Shown here: positions 1 through 8,278 of the stretch, one piece after another
Layout of the letters: each line of letters starts with the position of its first letter
Position numbering within the stretch: position 1 is the first letter of the stretch
NCBI GenBank assembly: GCA_043777595.1
Contig: JAYWHT010000106.1
Span: 1 to 29,637 of the forward strand
From: JAYVJH01 sp043777595
Lineage (GTDB): Bacteria; Bacteroidota; Bacteroidia; Cytophagales; Spirosomataceae
Reading direction: 5' to 3'
DNA length: 29,637 nucleotides
Notes under the pieces: model-generated
The model's input: the letters and a program-made list of their open reading frames with translations, nothing else
Databases searched by the model: none
Told to the model about the DNA's origin: nothing
Program-made: the position numbers and the translations under genes

Positions 1-397
1 TTAAATCCAGTCTCTTAGGCTTCGCTTAGGGAGTGGCAATGAGGTGGTTTTTTTTATCCATAAAGTGCTGTTTAAGTAAGTAAAATAAAACCAATAAATA
101 GCAGTAAGTCAATGATTTGTAAAAAATCAAAGTAAAGCAAAAGGCGGTAAACGGCTAAGAAAAATTAGTGGGTGGTGGTGGTGGTGTGTGTTTTTGTAAT
201 CATAAGTTTGCTGTTTAAATGAGAACTAAAAAAACAAGTACTTGTAAATACGTAGAAAATGTAGGGTGTTTATTTTGTATATCCAAACGGTTGTAAAAAT
301 ATTTATTTAACGGTTTTTATCATTCCGAAGTATGAGGAATTTAAAAGGCTGGCTTGTTAGTTTTTATACTTCGCCCAGAGGGCTTTGCGATAGTCGT

Positions 398-416
398 CGC
401 TCGGTAGAACCGAGCG
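398..416. repeat. Perfect short hairpin, 8-bp stem
   Basis: CGCTCGGT at 398-405 and ACCGAGCG at 409-416 are exact reverse complements with an AGA loop. It lies about 60 bases before the membrane glycosyltransferase gene. Without a following T run it is unlikely to be an intrinsic terminator of standard form. It could be an RNA leader structure of an upstream transcript or a small dispersed palindrome. Confidence 0.5.
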
Positions 417-450
417 AGGGCAAGAATGAACCGTACAGTAAGCAAAATTA

Positions 451-482
451 TTGGTGCCACAATAACACGGTAAATAGTTTTG
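451..482 (+). promoter_or_regulatory. Candidate Bacteroidota promoter for the glycosyltransferase-wbqC pair
   Basis: TTG at 451-453 and TAGTTTTG at 475-482 match the Bacteroidota -33 and -7 pattern (TTG, then TAnnTTTG) with 21 bases between them. If real, transcription would begin only a few bases past 483. Translation would then start at ATG 492 or 552 rather than ATG 483. A chance match in AT-rich DNA is possible. Confidence 0.4.
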
Positions 483-2645
483 ATGGCAACTATGGCTAAT
501 CTACCGTTTATTACCTACTTTTGTGCTGTCAATACACCAAATAGTAGCTTAATGGTACTCATTTTCTTTCTACTTTCTCTCTACTACATTTTCGATACGG
601 CCTCTAAAATTTGTCAAAAATCACTAATTGACTGGCTTTTGACTTCGTTTGTACTTTTTGCGGGGAGTGTTATTGTTACAGGTTTTTGTTTGTCGCCACT
701 ACATCTTACGGCTTCGGTTGGGGCTTGGGCGATTGGTGTTATTATGCCTTCTATTCTGATTAGTCTCATTTCAACGTTAGCACAACCTCAACACAAACCA
801 TTACAGATTTTAAATACAATCGTTGGTCGCTGGCAGGTATTCAAAAATTGGTTTACGGACTTGTCATTTTACTTGAAGTGTATTTTTAGCGTACTTTTTT
901 TGACATTGGCCATTATCGGTACCACAAATTTAATATTAGTACTTGCCACACCTCCCAACGAATGGGATAGCATGACGGGGCATTTGAACCGTGTCATGCA
1001 GTACATTCAGCGAGGGACTATGGCGCATTTTGGAGGCACAAATTGGAACATGGACACCTACCCAAAGAGTGTTACAACGATTCAGATTTATAGTTTTTTG
1101 ATAACAGGCCGCTTTGAAAATGCACTAAAATTCATTCATCATCTATCATATTGGGTATCGTTGGTGGCTGTTTTTGGAATTGTTCAGCGCATAGCTCGCA
1201 ATCTTACTGCCAGTTTTTTTTGTGCCTTGGCGTTTAGTTTGTTTTTAGATTTGTTAATGCAAGCCACCACAACTGACACCGACATTGTGCTGGCTGCTTA
1301 TTTGAGTTGTTCGCTTTATTTTTTGTTTAGTTTCAAAAACACCCAACTCGACAGTTATCTGTACTTGGCGGCACTAAGTCTAAGTATTGCCTTTGGCCAT
1401 AAAGCTACTTTTGCGTTGCTTATTCCTTCGGTTTTTGTGGTAGTGGTTTATACAGTTCTTAGTCCCGAGTTGTGGGTTGGGAGTCGTGGGCTGAATTATA
1501 AAAATCAATCGCCCGAACGTCCAACGTCCAACGTCCCAAAATCACCTATTATATCACTCTTAAAATTTATTACTGCGGCAGTTATCTGTTTTTGTATTTG
1601 GACGTTGCCAACGGGCTATCTCAAAAATATCGAAGTCTTTGGCCACCCCATCGGGCCACCAACTGCGCTCAAACATCAATCTATTGAGCGAGCTACAAGC
1701 CACGGCGGTTTAAGAAATCTGTTCGAGCAAGGCTCTCGAAACGTATTAAGATATGCCTACGATTTTGTTAATTTAGACGGATTGAGAAACATCGAAACGG
1801 GGCAAAGACTAAACAGAGCCATGAAAAAACCGTTGATTTGGTTGGAACAAAAACTTAAAATACGTTTGGACGAAGAAACCGACTTTACCATTATTCCATT
1901 TACGTTTGAGCGGCGGTATATTTTTACAAATGGCACACCCTACTGGGGAATATTAGGTTTTGCATTGGTCTTTCCGCTTTTATTTTTGGTGTTGTTTGGT
2001 GCTATTCGCTCGCCTGTTCATTGGTTTTTGGCTCTGGCTGTGTTGCTACACTTCGCTGCCTTGTCTTATTCGGCACCTTATGACCCTTGGAAAGGGCGAT
2101 ATTTTCAAGAAACAGGTATTTTTGCAGTATTATTTTTGGCTTTATTATTTGATAAAAAATACAATTTAGTCTCAAAAGGCAACATATTACTCAAATCTTA
2201 TGTTGGCTTAATAGTCGTAACGGCTTGTCTGTCAGCTATTTTGGCGGTATTTTATAATCTAAGAGCATTGCCGATGTCGGTCAATGGCCAAAAATCTATT
2301 TTTGAACAAAGTCGCATGGAAGTCCAGACTTTTGCTCGGCCCGACATTACTGCCGCCTACGCCAAGTTCGACTCGATTGTGCCAGCTACTGCCACCGTAG
2401 CACTCGGCACAATCAATGACGACTTTGAATACCCACTTTTTGGTAAAAATCTAACTCGAAAACTCATACCTATCAATCCCTTTGAACAAGGTGTGCAGCC
2501 TATTCCCAAAGAAGCCGATTATTTGTTTTTTGCCAAAAGTGTCATTAAGCCACTCCCAACCGACCTACGCCTTGGCACAGACACAACCCAAACCGATGTG
2601 CTGTATCCTGGTCAAGATTATTATTTGAGAAAACTACGCCCATGA
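483..2645 (+). CDS. GT-C-type membrane glycosyltransferase (ArnT/PMT-like)
   Basis: A protein of about 720 residues with roughly a dozen hydrophobic segments, as in polyprenyl-phosphate-dependent GT-C glycosyltransferases. After the first transmembrane segments, near residue 160, it has an acidic loop motif (PPNEWDSMTGHLNR). This resembles the catalytic first periplasmic loop of the ArnT/PMT superfamily. The C-terminal third is a soluble periplasmic-type tail. Start choice is uncertain: ATG 483 is the longest, but a promoter match ending at 482 favours ATG 492 or 552. The stop overlaps the next gene by 4 bases (ATGA), so the two are co-translated. A low-complexity loop near residues 335-352 contains a threefold 7-bp repeat. 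Donor and acceptor sugars cannot be read from sequence. Role as a surface-glycan enzyme is inferred from fold and neighbour. Confidence 0.8.
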   Translation: MATMANLPFITYFCAVNTPNSSLMVLIFFLLSLYYIFDTASKICQKSLIDWLLTSFVLFAGSVIVTGFCLSPLHLTASVGAWAIGVIMPSILISLISTLAQPQHKPLQILNTIVGRWQVFKNWFTDLSFYLKCIFSVLFLTLAIIGTTNLILVLATPPNEWDSMTGHLNRVMQYIQRGTMAHFGGTNWNMDTYPKSVTTIQIYSFLITGRFENALKFIHHLSYWVSLVAVFGIVQRIARNLTASFFCALAFSLFLDLLMQATTTDTDIVLAAYLSCSLYFLFSFKNTQLDSYLYLAALSLSIAFGHKATFALLIPSVFVVVVYTVLSPELWVGSRGLNYKNQSPERPTSNVPKSPIISLLKFITAAVICFCIWTLPTGYLKNIEVFGHPIGPPTALKHQSIERATSHGGLRNLFEQGSRNVLRYAYDFVNLDGLRNIETGQRLNRAMKKPLIWLEQKLKIRLDEETDFTIIPFTFERRYIFTNGTPYWGILGFALVFPLLFLVLFGAIRSPVHWFLALAVLLHFAALSYSAPYDPWKGRYFQETGIFAVLFLALLFDKKYNLVSKGNILLKSYVGLIVVTACLSAILAVFYNLRALPMSVNGQKSIFEQSRMEVQTFARPDITAAYAKFDSIVPATATVALGTINDDFEYPLFGKNLTRKLIPINPFEQGVQPIPKEADYLFFAKSVIKPLPTDLRLGTDTTQTDVLYPGQDYYLRKLRP
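1516..1536 (+). repeat. AACGTCC x3 tandem repeat inside the glycosyltransferase gene
   Basis: Three exact copies of a 7-base unit (AACGTCC) give 21 bases, so the frame is kept. They encode part of a Pro/Ser/Asn-rich loop between two membrane segments. The flanking sequence at about 1467-1492 is also low complexity (GTTGGGAGTCGTGGG type). Confidence 0.7.
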
Positions 2646-3340
2646 CAGTCGCCATCATGCAACCTTACTTTTTGCCGTATATTGGTTATTTGCAACTGAT
2701 GGCGACCGTCGATAAGTTTATACTTTATGACGATGTGAATTTTATAAATAGAGGCTGGATAAACCGAAATCGAATGTTGGTCAATGGTCAAGATTTTATG
2801 TTTACTGTTCCACTCAAAAACGCAAGCCAAAACAAGCTAATTAACGAAATAGAACTAAGCGATGACAGTAAATGGCGAGAAAAACTACTCAAAACCATTG
2901 AGCAAGCCTACAAAAAAGCACCACAGTTTGGTGTAGTTTATGGCTTAACGGAGCAGATTATAAATAATAAGTCTGAAAAAATAACCGACTTTGTGGCCGA
3001 TAGCTTTGCGATATTGAATGACTATTTAGAAATTAAAACCCATATTGTCAGAACGTCAGCTATTTATGACAATACACATCTCAAAGCACAGGAGCGGATT
3101 TTGGATATTTGCCAACAAGAGCAAGCCCAGCATTACATCAATCCAATTGGAGGCATGGAACTCTACGACAGGTCGTTTTTTGAAGAATCAAACATTAAAC
3201 TCAACTTTATTAAATCAAAACCTGTTCATTATCAGCAATTTAAAAATGAATTTGTACCTTGGCTGTCTGTCTTAGACCTGCTGATGTTTTGTGATGTGCC
3301 AATCGTGAAGTCATTTTTGTTGGAGTTTGAGTTGGTATAA
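2642..3340 (+). CDS. WbqC-like family protein
   Basis: A 232-residue protein whose N-terminus (MQPYFLPYIGYLQLM, then DKFILYDDVNFI and GWINRNR) is the hallmark of the WbqC-like family. Its length is also typical. Members occur in O-antigen and other surface-polysaccharide loci; the exact reaction is not settled, though a role in making or attaching modified sugars is usually proposed. It is cytoplasmic, with no signal peptide or membrane segment. It overlaps the stop of the membrane glycosyltransferase by 4 bases, so the two genes form a tight pair. Its 3' end faces the next gene cluster convergently, 17 bases away. Family assignment is confident; function is not. Confidence 0.9.
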   Translation: MTVAIMQPYFLPYIGYLQLMATVDKFILYDDVNFINRGWINRNRMLVNGQDFMFTVPLKNASQNKLINEIELSDDSKWREKLLKTIEQAYKKAPQFGVVYGLTEQIINNKSEKITDFVADSFAILNDYLEIKTHIVRTSAIYDNTHLKAQERILDICQQEQAQHYINPIGGMELYDRSFFEESNIKLNFIKSKPVHYQQFKNEFVPWLSVLDLLMFCDVPIVKSFLLEFELV

Positions 3341-3357
3341 GGGCTTTTTCGGTCTTG

Positions 3358-3729
3358 TTATTTTGTCCATTCTGACCACGGAATAACAAAAGGTAAAACA
3401 AGCACCCAAATTAAAAAGAACAATGCCATTCCTGTCGGATATGGTTGCTTGTTTTTTATTGCAGGCATTGCAACAACCAAAAGCCAAGTTCCTTTATAAA
3501 TAAGTTGTACCAAAAGAATTGGCGAAAACGAAATGGGTCGCCAAAGCCCTAAAATTGATAAAATGGCTATTGCCAACCACAAACAACCCACAAGTCTAAT
3601 TACTTCTGTTGGTTGGTAAGCGTTTTGAAAAACCGTAGTTACGGATTTATTTGGGTTAAAAACCGATGTAATACTTATCCAACCTGCTACGATTATGTTT
3701 GCTACATAAACTATTTTTAGAGCTATCAT
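3358..3729 (-). CDS. Small membrane protein, four predicted helices, unknown
   Basis: About 123 residues, nearly all hydrophobic, with four likely transmembrane helices: near residues 3-22, 43-62, 66-88 and 96-115. I recognise no named family. I chose ATG at 3729 (MIALKIVYV) rather than a start at 3756, because the longer version overlaps the upstream gene's end and adds a charged, non-hydrophobic lead. It sits 10 bases downstream of the small outer-membrane-type protein and is the last gene of a minus-strand run beginning with the Crp/Fnr regulator. Function unknown. Confidence 0.7.
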   Translation of the reverse strand: MIALKIVYVANIIVAGWISITSVFNPNKSVTTVFQNAYQPTEVIRLVGCLWLAIAILSILGLWRPISFSPILLVQLIYKGTWLLVVAMPAIKNKQPYPTGMALFFLIWVLVLPFVIPWSEWTK

Positions 3730-3739
3730 TTTGTTGTTT

Positions 3740-4198
3740 TTAAAAAGTCCGCCCAATTCCTGTTTTTAGCACTGGATAAATTGCGTTATTGTCTGCATTT
3801 GTAGTTCTTCCAATTCCCAATCTACTATCAAAAGTCCAAGCATTTGACTTCCCAAACCTATAAGCATATCCATAGCCTGCATAAGGCAGAAAGGTTATGT
3901 TTTTGTCTTTACGCAAAAAGTCGTTTTCAATAAATGCAGTGCCTACAAATATAAAATGTCCGTTCATTCTTTGATTGACAAAATACTTCAAATTTACACC
4001 GTGCGTATTCACAAGATTTGTTTCTAACTGAACCGTTAATTTGTCAAAAGTTCGCATTTCCAATGTTAGCAATGGGGTAAATGGTGGAAAAATCAGAAAA
4101 CTTAACCTGATATTCCCTATTGGCAATTTAAGTCCGTTGGTTTGTGCTTGTAACTTTGAAAATACACAAAACAAGCATAAAAAAGTTATTGTTCTCAT
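3740..4198 (-). CDS. Small secreted, possibly outer-membrane beta-barrel, protein
   Basis: A 152-residue protein starting with a clear signal peptide (MRTITFLCLFCVFSKLQAQ, cleavage probably after LQA). The rest alternates polar and hydrophobic residues with aromatic strand ends, and it closes with TGIGRTF. A terminal Phe with alternating strands is typical of small outer-membrane beta-barrels, so I infer an outer-membrane location. The start codon overlaps the stop of the SRPBCC gene upstream (ATGA, 4 bases), implying translational coupling. I do not recognise a specific family. Confidence 0.7.
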   Translation of the reverse strand: MRTITFLCLFCVFSKLQAQTNGLKLPIGNIRLSFLIFPPFTPLLTLEMRTFDKLTVQLETNLVNTHGVNLKYFVNQRMNGHFIFVGTAFIENDFLRKDKNITFLPYAGYGYAYRFGKSNAWTFDSRLGIGRTTNADNNAIYPVLKTGIGRTF

Positions 4199-4623
4199 TT
4201 GCTTTCTGCTATTCGTTTAAAATTATTCATTACTTCGGGCAAAACTTTTCTGAACTGTCCGCCAAGCATAAACCCAAAAATATATTTCAGAAAGCCTGTA
4301 AACGCAATGTCATCTGTAAAATGAATTTCGTTGTTTGTTTCTGTCAAAGTACGTTTAATTACAAGTTCGCCAACAGGCATAATCGTATTGATGGTGTACG
4401 ATTGATTAGGGATAAATCCTGAAATATAAAATTTCAATTTTGGGCCCGTTTTGGGCTTCATTGTGCCTTTTGTGCCTTTTTCAAAAATACCTTCAAGGTT
4501 TGCATCAATGAGTTCTGTATCCCATTGATGCCAATTTTTAACGTCAATGAGTGTTTGCCAAACTCTGGCTTTTGAGGTGTTTACAGGTATTGTAAAACTA
4601 AAATGATGATTGCTCTGCTTCAT
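4195..4623 (-). CDS. SRPBCC-fold protein (START/polyketide-cyclase-like)
   Basis: A 142-residue cytoplasmic protein with the SRPBCC pattern. An N-terminal strand leads into VNTSKARVWQTLIDVKNWHQWD, the usual 'vw..l.D...w..W' signature. Middle strands line a hydrophobic pocket (GTMKPKTGPKLKFYISG), and a C-terminal helix (RKVLPEVMNNFKRIAES) closes it. Such proteins bind small hydrophobic ligands; the ligand here is unknown. It follows the Crp/Fnr regulator by about 70 bases and overlaps the next gene by 4 bases. That suggests an operon under control of the regulator, which is inference. Confidence 0.85.
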   Translation of the reverse strand: MKQSNHHFSFTIPVNTSKARVWQTLIDVKNWHQWDTELIDANLEGIFEKGTKGTMKPKTGPKLKFYISGFIPNQSYTINTIMPVGELVIKRTLTETNNEIHFTDDIAFTGFLKYIFGFMLGGQFRKVLPEVMNNFKRIAESK

Positions 4624-4692
4624 TTTTTAGATAAATTATTAAAAATTTTCTGCAAAGTTCTATCTTAAAAACAATAAACTACTGCACTTATG

Positions 4693-5259
4693 TTAAGTCG
4701 CCAATTTTTTTCTAATTCTGCTTAATGACTGTGGGGCAATACCCAAGTAGGAAGCCAAAGTTTTTAATGGAATACGTTTTAAAAGTGCGGGGTTATTTTT
4801 TAGTATTTTTTCGTAGCGAAATTCTGCTGTTTCAGTTTGCAATTCTTCTAAAATTTCTTCTGTAAAAAATTGAACTTCTTGAATTATTTTTCTGGCAAAA
4901 TCTGTCCAAATTCTAAGTTTATACAAGTCATTTACTTGTTTGTAAGAGATTTGCCAAATGATAGATTTTTCTATGGCTTGAATACTTTCTGTCGCTGGTT
5001 TTTGAGCATTAAAACTTGCCTGTGAGGTAAAAAAATAGGGTGCTTCTGTAAAAAACTTAGTAATGTTATTACCGTTTTTGTTAATGTAAAAATGAAATAG
5101 TCCACTTTCTAAAAAATAGAGATGTTTGCAAACTTTACCCTCTTGTAAAATGACTTCGCCTTTTTCTATAATTCTTTTTTCAAAACACCCAGCAATTTGT
5201 TTCCATTCGTCTGTCGAAAGTGAAATATAGTTTTCTATGAATTTTCGTAATATATCCAA
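4693..5259 (-). CDS. Crp/Fnr-family transcriptional regulator
   Basis: A 188-residue protein with an N-terminal cyclic-nucleotide-binding-like beta barrel (residues about 10-115, including KGEVILQEGKVCKHLYFLESGLFHFY). This is followed by a long helix and a C-terminal helix-turn-helix (IPLKTLASYLGIAPQSLSRIRK, about 164-185). This short Crp/Fnr type is common in Bacteroidota and often lacks the residues needed to bind cAMP; I see no clear cAMP phosphate-binding RxS cassette. It is the first gene of a four-gene minus-strand cassette, and probably regulates that cassette or itself. No good TAnnTTTG box was found upstream on the minus strand. Confidence 0.9.
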   Translation of the reverse strand: MDILRKFIENYISLSTDEWKQIAGCFEKRIIEKGEVILQEGKVCKHLYFLESGLFHFYINKNGNNITKFFTEAPYFFTSQASFNAQKPATESIQAIEKSIIWQISYKQVNDLYKLRIWTDFARKIIQEVQFFTEEILEELQTETAEFRYEKILKNNPALLKRIPLKTLASYLGIAPQSLSRIRKKLAT

Positions 5260-5378
5260 TTTTTTTGATTTGTTAATTGGTTTTGGTCTGGTAGCCTTTT
5301 GGGTAACATAATAGTAGTACTCAAAAGTATCTAAGTACAGTTAAATGATACTGTTAGTTTTTATTAGAGAGCTAATTT

Positions 5379-6326
5379 TTAATACAACAATTCTAAAATT
5401 TCACCTACTAATCCTCTAAAAACCAGCGATTTGGGTTCTGGATTATTACGAATCGGAAGCCCGGTCTCGCTTATTATTTCCCAGCCATTTTGTTGTAGTT
5501 TTGGTTTGAGTATTGCTAAGTCAGCACCTTGCCAGCAAGCTGAGGCTATGCCTGTTTTTGAAAAATCACAAGGGTAAGTTTGATAGTCATAATCAGGGTG
5601 TTGGGTGCTGTAAACGTGCTGTTCCAAGCCAACTCTATTTAAGCCTGCACCCATCAAACACATCTCAAAACCCATGTCGGGCGGGCCACCCATAATGCCC
5701 GCCGCACCTGCTTGTTTGAGTGTGAGGTCATTGACAGGTACAAGACCCAACACTTGTGCGTAGAGTTGCTGCTGCTCACGAGTAGCCAACGAAATGACAA
5801 CATTGGCGGGGGCATTGATGCCGTCCACCGATTTTTCTTTTAGGAGCGACACGCCACCTTTTCTGTTAACGATTTGTGTTACAAAGAGCTGTTCACCTGC
5901 TGGGCCGATAAATGCAGTGCTTCGCATCAGGATATAGCCCAGCGGTTCGGGGCCTTCGCAGTCAAACTCTGTCGGTGGGGCAATGGCCCCAAATCTGGCT
6001 CGTAATACTTTCCAATAGGCAGCATCAACGTCTGGAGTTCCTGCTTCGATAACGGCCAGTCCGTTGTCCCACGGGCGCGCGCCGATGCGATTGGGAGTAG
6101 CCCTGGCGTTGGTTGTTTCTAAGAGCCTTACTACTGAGCCTTCGGGGTGGCCGAGGAGAGCGTATCGACTGAGATGCTGGCCAAAGGTGTTTTTTTGATG
6201 GTCGGTCAGTTCCCCTTTTTCTAATAAATTATACCCAAGCCCATCGGCATAAAACCGAAGGCTCTGATGCCAAGCGTTGGTAACGACCGAGACGGCTTGT
6301 AGTGCGCCTGTGATGTGTGTTGTCAT
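5379..6326 (-). CDS. Two-domain VOC (glyoxalase/dioxygenase-fold) protein
   Basis: About 315 residues made of two tandem VOC modules, roughly residues 5-150 and 160-315. Each has the pattern of a ligand 'LxFYxxxLGY' start (WHQSLRFYADGLGYNLLEKG in the first) and a C-terminal 'GPxGxxLxxxQ' or 'GxVGEILELLY' strand. The fold serves glyoxalases, extradiol dioxygenases and resistance proteins; nothing here fixes the substrate. I chose ATG 6326 (MTTHITGALQ) rather than 6341, because the longer start would overlap panC by 11 bases. The gene begins 4 bases after the panC stop, so it is probably co-transcribed with panC. GC content seems higher than in the Crp cassette next door. Confidence 0.8.
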   Translation of the reverse strand: MTTHITGALQAVSVVTNAWHQSLRFYADGLGYNLLEKGELTDHQKNTFGQHLSRYALLGHPEGSVVRLLETTNARATPNRIGARPWDNGLAVIEAGTPDVDAAYWKVLRARFGAIAPPTEFDCEGPEPLGYILMRSTAFIGPAGEQLFVTQIVNRKGGVSLLKEKSVDGINAPANVVISLATREQQQLYAQVLGLVPVNDLTLKQAGAAGIMGGPPDMGFEMCLMGAGLNRVGLEQHVYSTQHPDYDYQTYPCDFSKTGIASACWQGADLAILKPKLQQNGWEIISETGLPIRNNPEPKSLVFRGLVGEILELLY

Positions 6327-6330
6327 GGTC

Positions 6331-7173
6331 TTAAAAAACAAGGTTATCTATCAGCCGTACTTTGCCCAAATAAGCAGCCATACAAATAGCCGTTTGGCCT
6401 TTGGGTTGTCGTTCAGTAACTGGCATGAGCGTATTGGTATTGACGATTTCAAAGTATTCTAACTTGTATTCAGGAAAATAGCCCATTATTTTTTGAGCAA
6501 ATTGCTGTATCTCTTCGACAGGCTTACCTGCCCAAACCGAAACCCCCGAAACTGTCAAAAGGTTATAGATTTCACGGGAATATCTTTTATGTTTGGGCAA
6601 AATATTTTTGTTACGAGACGACATCGCCAAGCCACCGCCTTCACGCATAGTATCGCAAACTATCAACTCAATCTGAAAGCCTAAATCTTTGATTAACTGC
6701 CTAATGACTGCCGTTTGTTGCAAATCTTTTTGGCCAAAATAAGCACGGTCGGGCTGAATGATATTAAATAATTTTGACACCACTACACCCACACCGTTGA
6801 AATGCCCAGGTCTAAACTTACCTTCCATGACGGTTTCTAAGTGGCCAAAACCAAACTTGATTATAGTTGGTTCTGGGTACATTTCTTGCACAGACGGCGC
6901 AAAGACAGCATCACAACCAGCGGCTTCGAGCATGGCGCAGTCGGCTTCGAGTGTTTGGGGATACTTGGCTAAGTCTTCGGGGTTGGTGAACTGTATGGGA
7001 TTGACAAAAATACTGCAAACTGTCAAGTCATTTTGACTTTTTGAAGTTTCTATCAACGATATATGCCCTCGGTGCAATGCGCCCATTGTGGGTACAAAAC
7101 CAATACTTTTGCCAGCCTGTTTTTGTGCCAAAACATAACTGCGAATTTCTTGAATGGTGTTGAAGACTGTCAT
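6331..7173 (-). CDS. panC: Pantothenate synthetase
   Basis: A 280-residue protein with the full PanC signature. The N-terminal nucleotidyl-transferase motif is GFVPTMGALHRGHISLI, with His34 and His37 as the HIGH-type ATP-binding histidines. Further conserved blocks are FVNPIQF, GHFNGVGVVVSKLFNI, YFGQKDLQQ and MSSRNKNIL. It ligates pantoate and beta-alanine with ATP to give pantothenate, in the cytoplasm. Length matches the family. Upstream on the same strand lies panB, 215 bases away, and a VOC gene follows 4 bases after its stop. No missing residues noted. Confidence 0.98.
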   Translation of the reverse strand: MTVFNTIQEIRSYVLAQKQAGKSIGFVPTMGALHRGHISLIETSKSQNDLTVCSIFVNPIQFTNPEDLAKYPQTLEADCAMLEAAGCDAVFAPSVQEMYPEPTIIKFGFGHLETVMEGKFRPGHFNGVGVVVSKLFNIIQPDRAYFGQKDLQQTAVIRQLIKDLGFQIELIVCDTMREGGGLAMSSRNKNILPKHKRYSREIYNLLTVSGVSVWAGKPVEEIQQFAQKIMGYFPEYKLEYFEIVNTNTLMPVTERQPKGQTAICMAAYLGKVRLIDNLVF

Positions 7174-7388
7174 AGCTTCTGGTGTTTGAGTGATTGATTT
7201 AGGTATTTATGCTTTGATAACTCTTTAAGTAAACATCAAAAAAGTTGGTTCGCCGATAACTTATGTGGGGTCTATTTTTTTACCACAAAAGCTCACAAAA
7301 AATAGGGGACTACCGACCTTTTGTGGCCTCTTGTTACTTTTGTGGTAAAATACAAAAATTATTAGAGAACAAAAAAGCATGTCCCAAC
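7174..7388. other. panB-panC intergenic region with inverted repeat
   Basis: A 215-base AT-rich gap between two genes of the same pathway on the same strand, without an open gene. It contains the inverted repeat at 7281-7347 and a dispersed CCACAAAAG-type element. No TAnnTTTG promoter is obvious for panC here, so whether panC is read from panB's transcript cannot be decided. Confidence 0.5.
7281..7347. repeat. 11-bp perfect inverted repeat with CCACAAAAG direct repeats
   Basis: TACCACAAAAG at 7281-7291 and CTTTTGTGGTA at 7337-7347 are exact reverse complements enclosing 45 bases. A second CTTTTGTGG lies at 7318-7326, exactly 19 bases from the right arm's copy. Neither strand has a T run after the repeat, so it does not look like an intrinsic terminator. 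The right half resembles the element at 19398-19427 between rnz and moaA. Confidence 0.75.
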
Positions 7389-8204
7389 TCAATAAGATTC
7401 AGTTTGTGATGGAAAGTCGTTTGTTTTGACATCGGTTACATAATGGCTGATGGCTTCGGACATGGCCGTGTGCAGGTCGGCGTAGCGGCGCAGGAATCGG
7501 GGTTTGAACTCTTTGGTAAGCCCAAGTACATCGTGCAAAACCAAAATCTGACCATCGGCCATTGGCCCAGCACCAATGCCAATAGTTGGAATGGCAATGG
7601 ATTTTGAAACTGTCTGGGTCAGGGTTGCGGGTATTTTTTCTAATACCATTCCAAAACACCCTATTTCGTTGAGCATTTGGGCATCTTCAATCAGTTTTTG
7701 GGCTTCGGCTTCTTCTTTGGCTCTGACGGTGTAAGTGCCAAATTTATAAATAGACTGCGGCGTAAGGCCCAAATGCCCCATAACAGGAATACCAGCACTC
7801 AAAATGCGAGTTATAGATTCTTTGATTTCGAGGCCACCTTCGAGTTTGACGGCGTGTGCGCCAGATTCTTTCATGACTCTAATAGCCGACCGCAGGGCTT
7901 CTTCAGAATTGCCCTGATAAGTGCCAAACGGCAAATCTACTACAACCAAGGCCCGTTTTGCGCCTCTTACTACGGCTTGCGCCATAAAAATCATTTGGTC
8001 GAGGGTAATGGGCAGGGTGGTTTCGTGTCCCAAAATAACGTTTGAAGCTGAGTCGCCAACCAAAATCAAGTCAATGCCAGCCGCATCAACAATTTGAGCC
8101 ATTGTATAGTCGTAGGCCGTAAGACAAGAAATTTTCTCGCCTTTGGCCTTCATATTTTGAAGTGTATGGGTCGTTATTCGTTTTATTTCGCTATGAATTG
8201 ACAT
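7389..8204 (-). CDS. panB: 3-methyl-2-oxobutanoate hydroxymethyltransferase
   Basis: A 271-residue cytoplasmic TIM-barrel protein that transfers a hydroxymethyl group from methylene-tetrahydrofolate to ketoisovalerate, the first step to pantoate. Diagnostic blocks are KISCLTAYDYTMAQIVDAAG, LILVGDSASNVILGHETTLP (metal-binding Asp), VKLEGG, GHLGLTPQS and VLEKIP (catalytic Glu). IGIGAGPMADGQILVLHDVLG follows, then FKPRF. Length is standard. It is divergent from the trehalase gene across 74 bases that carry promoter matches on both strands, and lies upstream of panC in the same direction. Confidence 0.98.
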   Translation of the reverse strand: MSIHSEIKRITTHTLQNMKAKGEKISCLTAYDYTMAQIVDAAGIDLILVGDSASNVILGHETTLPITLDQMIFMAQAVVRGAKRALVVVDLPFGTYQGNSEEALRSAIRVMKESGAHAVKLEGGLEIKESITRILSAGIPVMGHLGLTPQSIYKFGTYTVRAKEEAEAQKLIEDAQMLNEIGCFGMVLEKIPATLTQTVSKSIAIPTIGIGAGPMADGQILVLHDVLGLTKEFKPRFLRRYADLHTAMSEAISHYVTDVKTNDFPSQTESY

Positions 8205-8220
8205 ATTGAGTTATTGATTG

Positions 8221-8255
8221 TTTGGGCAAATATAAAGCTATTTTGATTATATTTG
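8221..8255 (+). promoter_or_regulatory. Candidate promoter for trehalase, overlapping the panB -7 box
   Basis: TTTG at 8221-8224 and TATATTTG at 8248-8255 fit the Bacteroidota promoter pattern with 23 bases between. Predicted transcription would start near 8260, leaving a leader of about 20 bases before the TTG at 8279. This supports that codon as start. The panB -7 match lies between these two boxes on the other strand. Confidence 0.45.
8227..8234 (-). promoter_or_regulatory. Candidate -7 box for panB
   Basis: Read on the minus strand these eight bases are TATATTTG, an exact TAnnTTTG match. Its last base is 22 bases before the panB start at 8204. No clear TTG box was found at the right distance upstream, so only the -7 element is supported. 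Confidence 0.4.
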
Positions 8256-8278
8256 TCAGACTAAAAAACCATATTATT

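Larger units (their letters stand above)
1..482. other. Non-coding left end of window
   Basis: I see no convincing gene in this stretch. It holds a GGT-rich simple repeat at about 169-190, several A/T runs, and a perfect hairpin at 398-416 (8-bp arms CGCTCGGT and ACCGAGCG, 3-base loop). The hairpin is not followed by a T run, so it is not a classical terminator. No tRNA cloverleaf was recognised. A Bacteroidota-type promoter match sits at the right edge. Confidence 0.5.

Noticed and set aside
7281..7347. Inverted repeat as an intrinsic terminator after panB
   Set aside because: Loop is 45 bases, stem is AT-rich and no T run follows on either strand.
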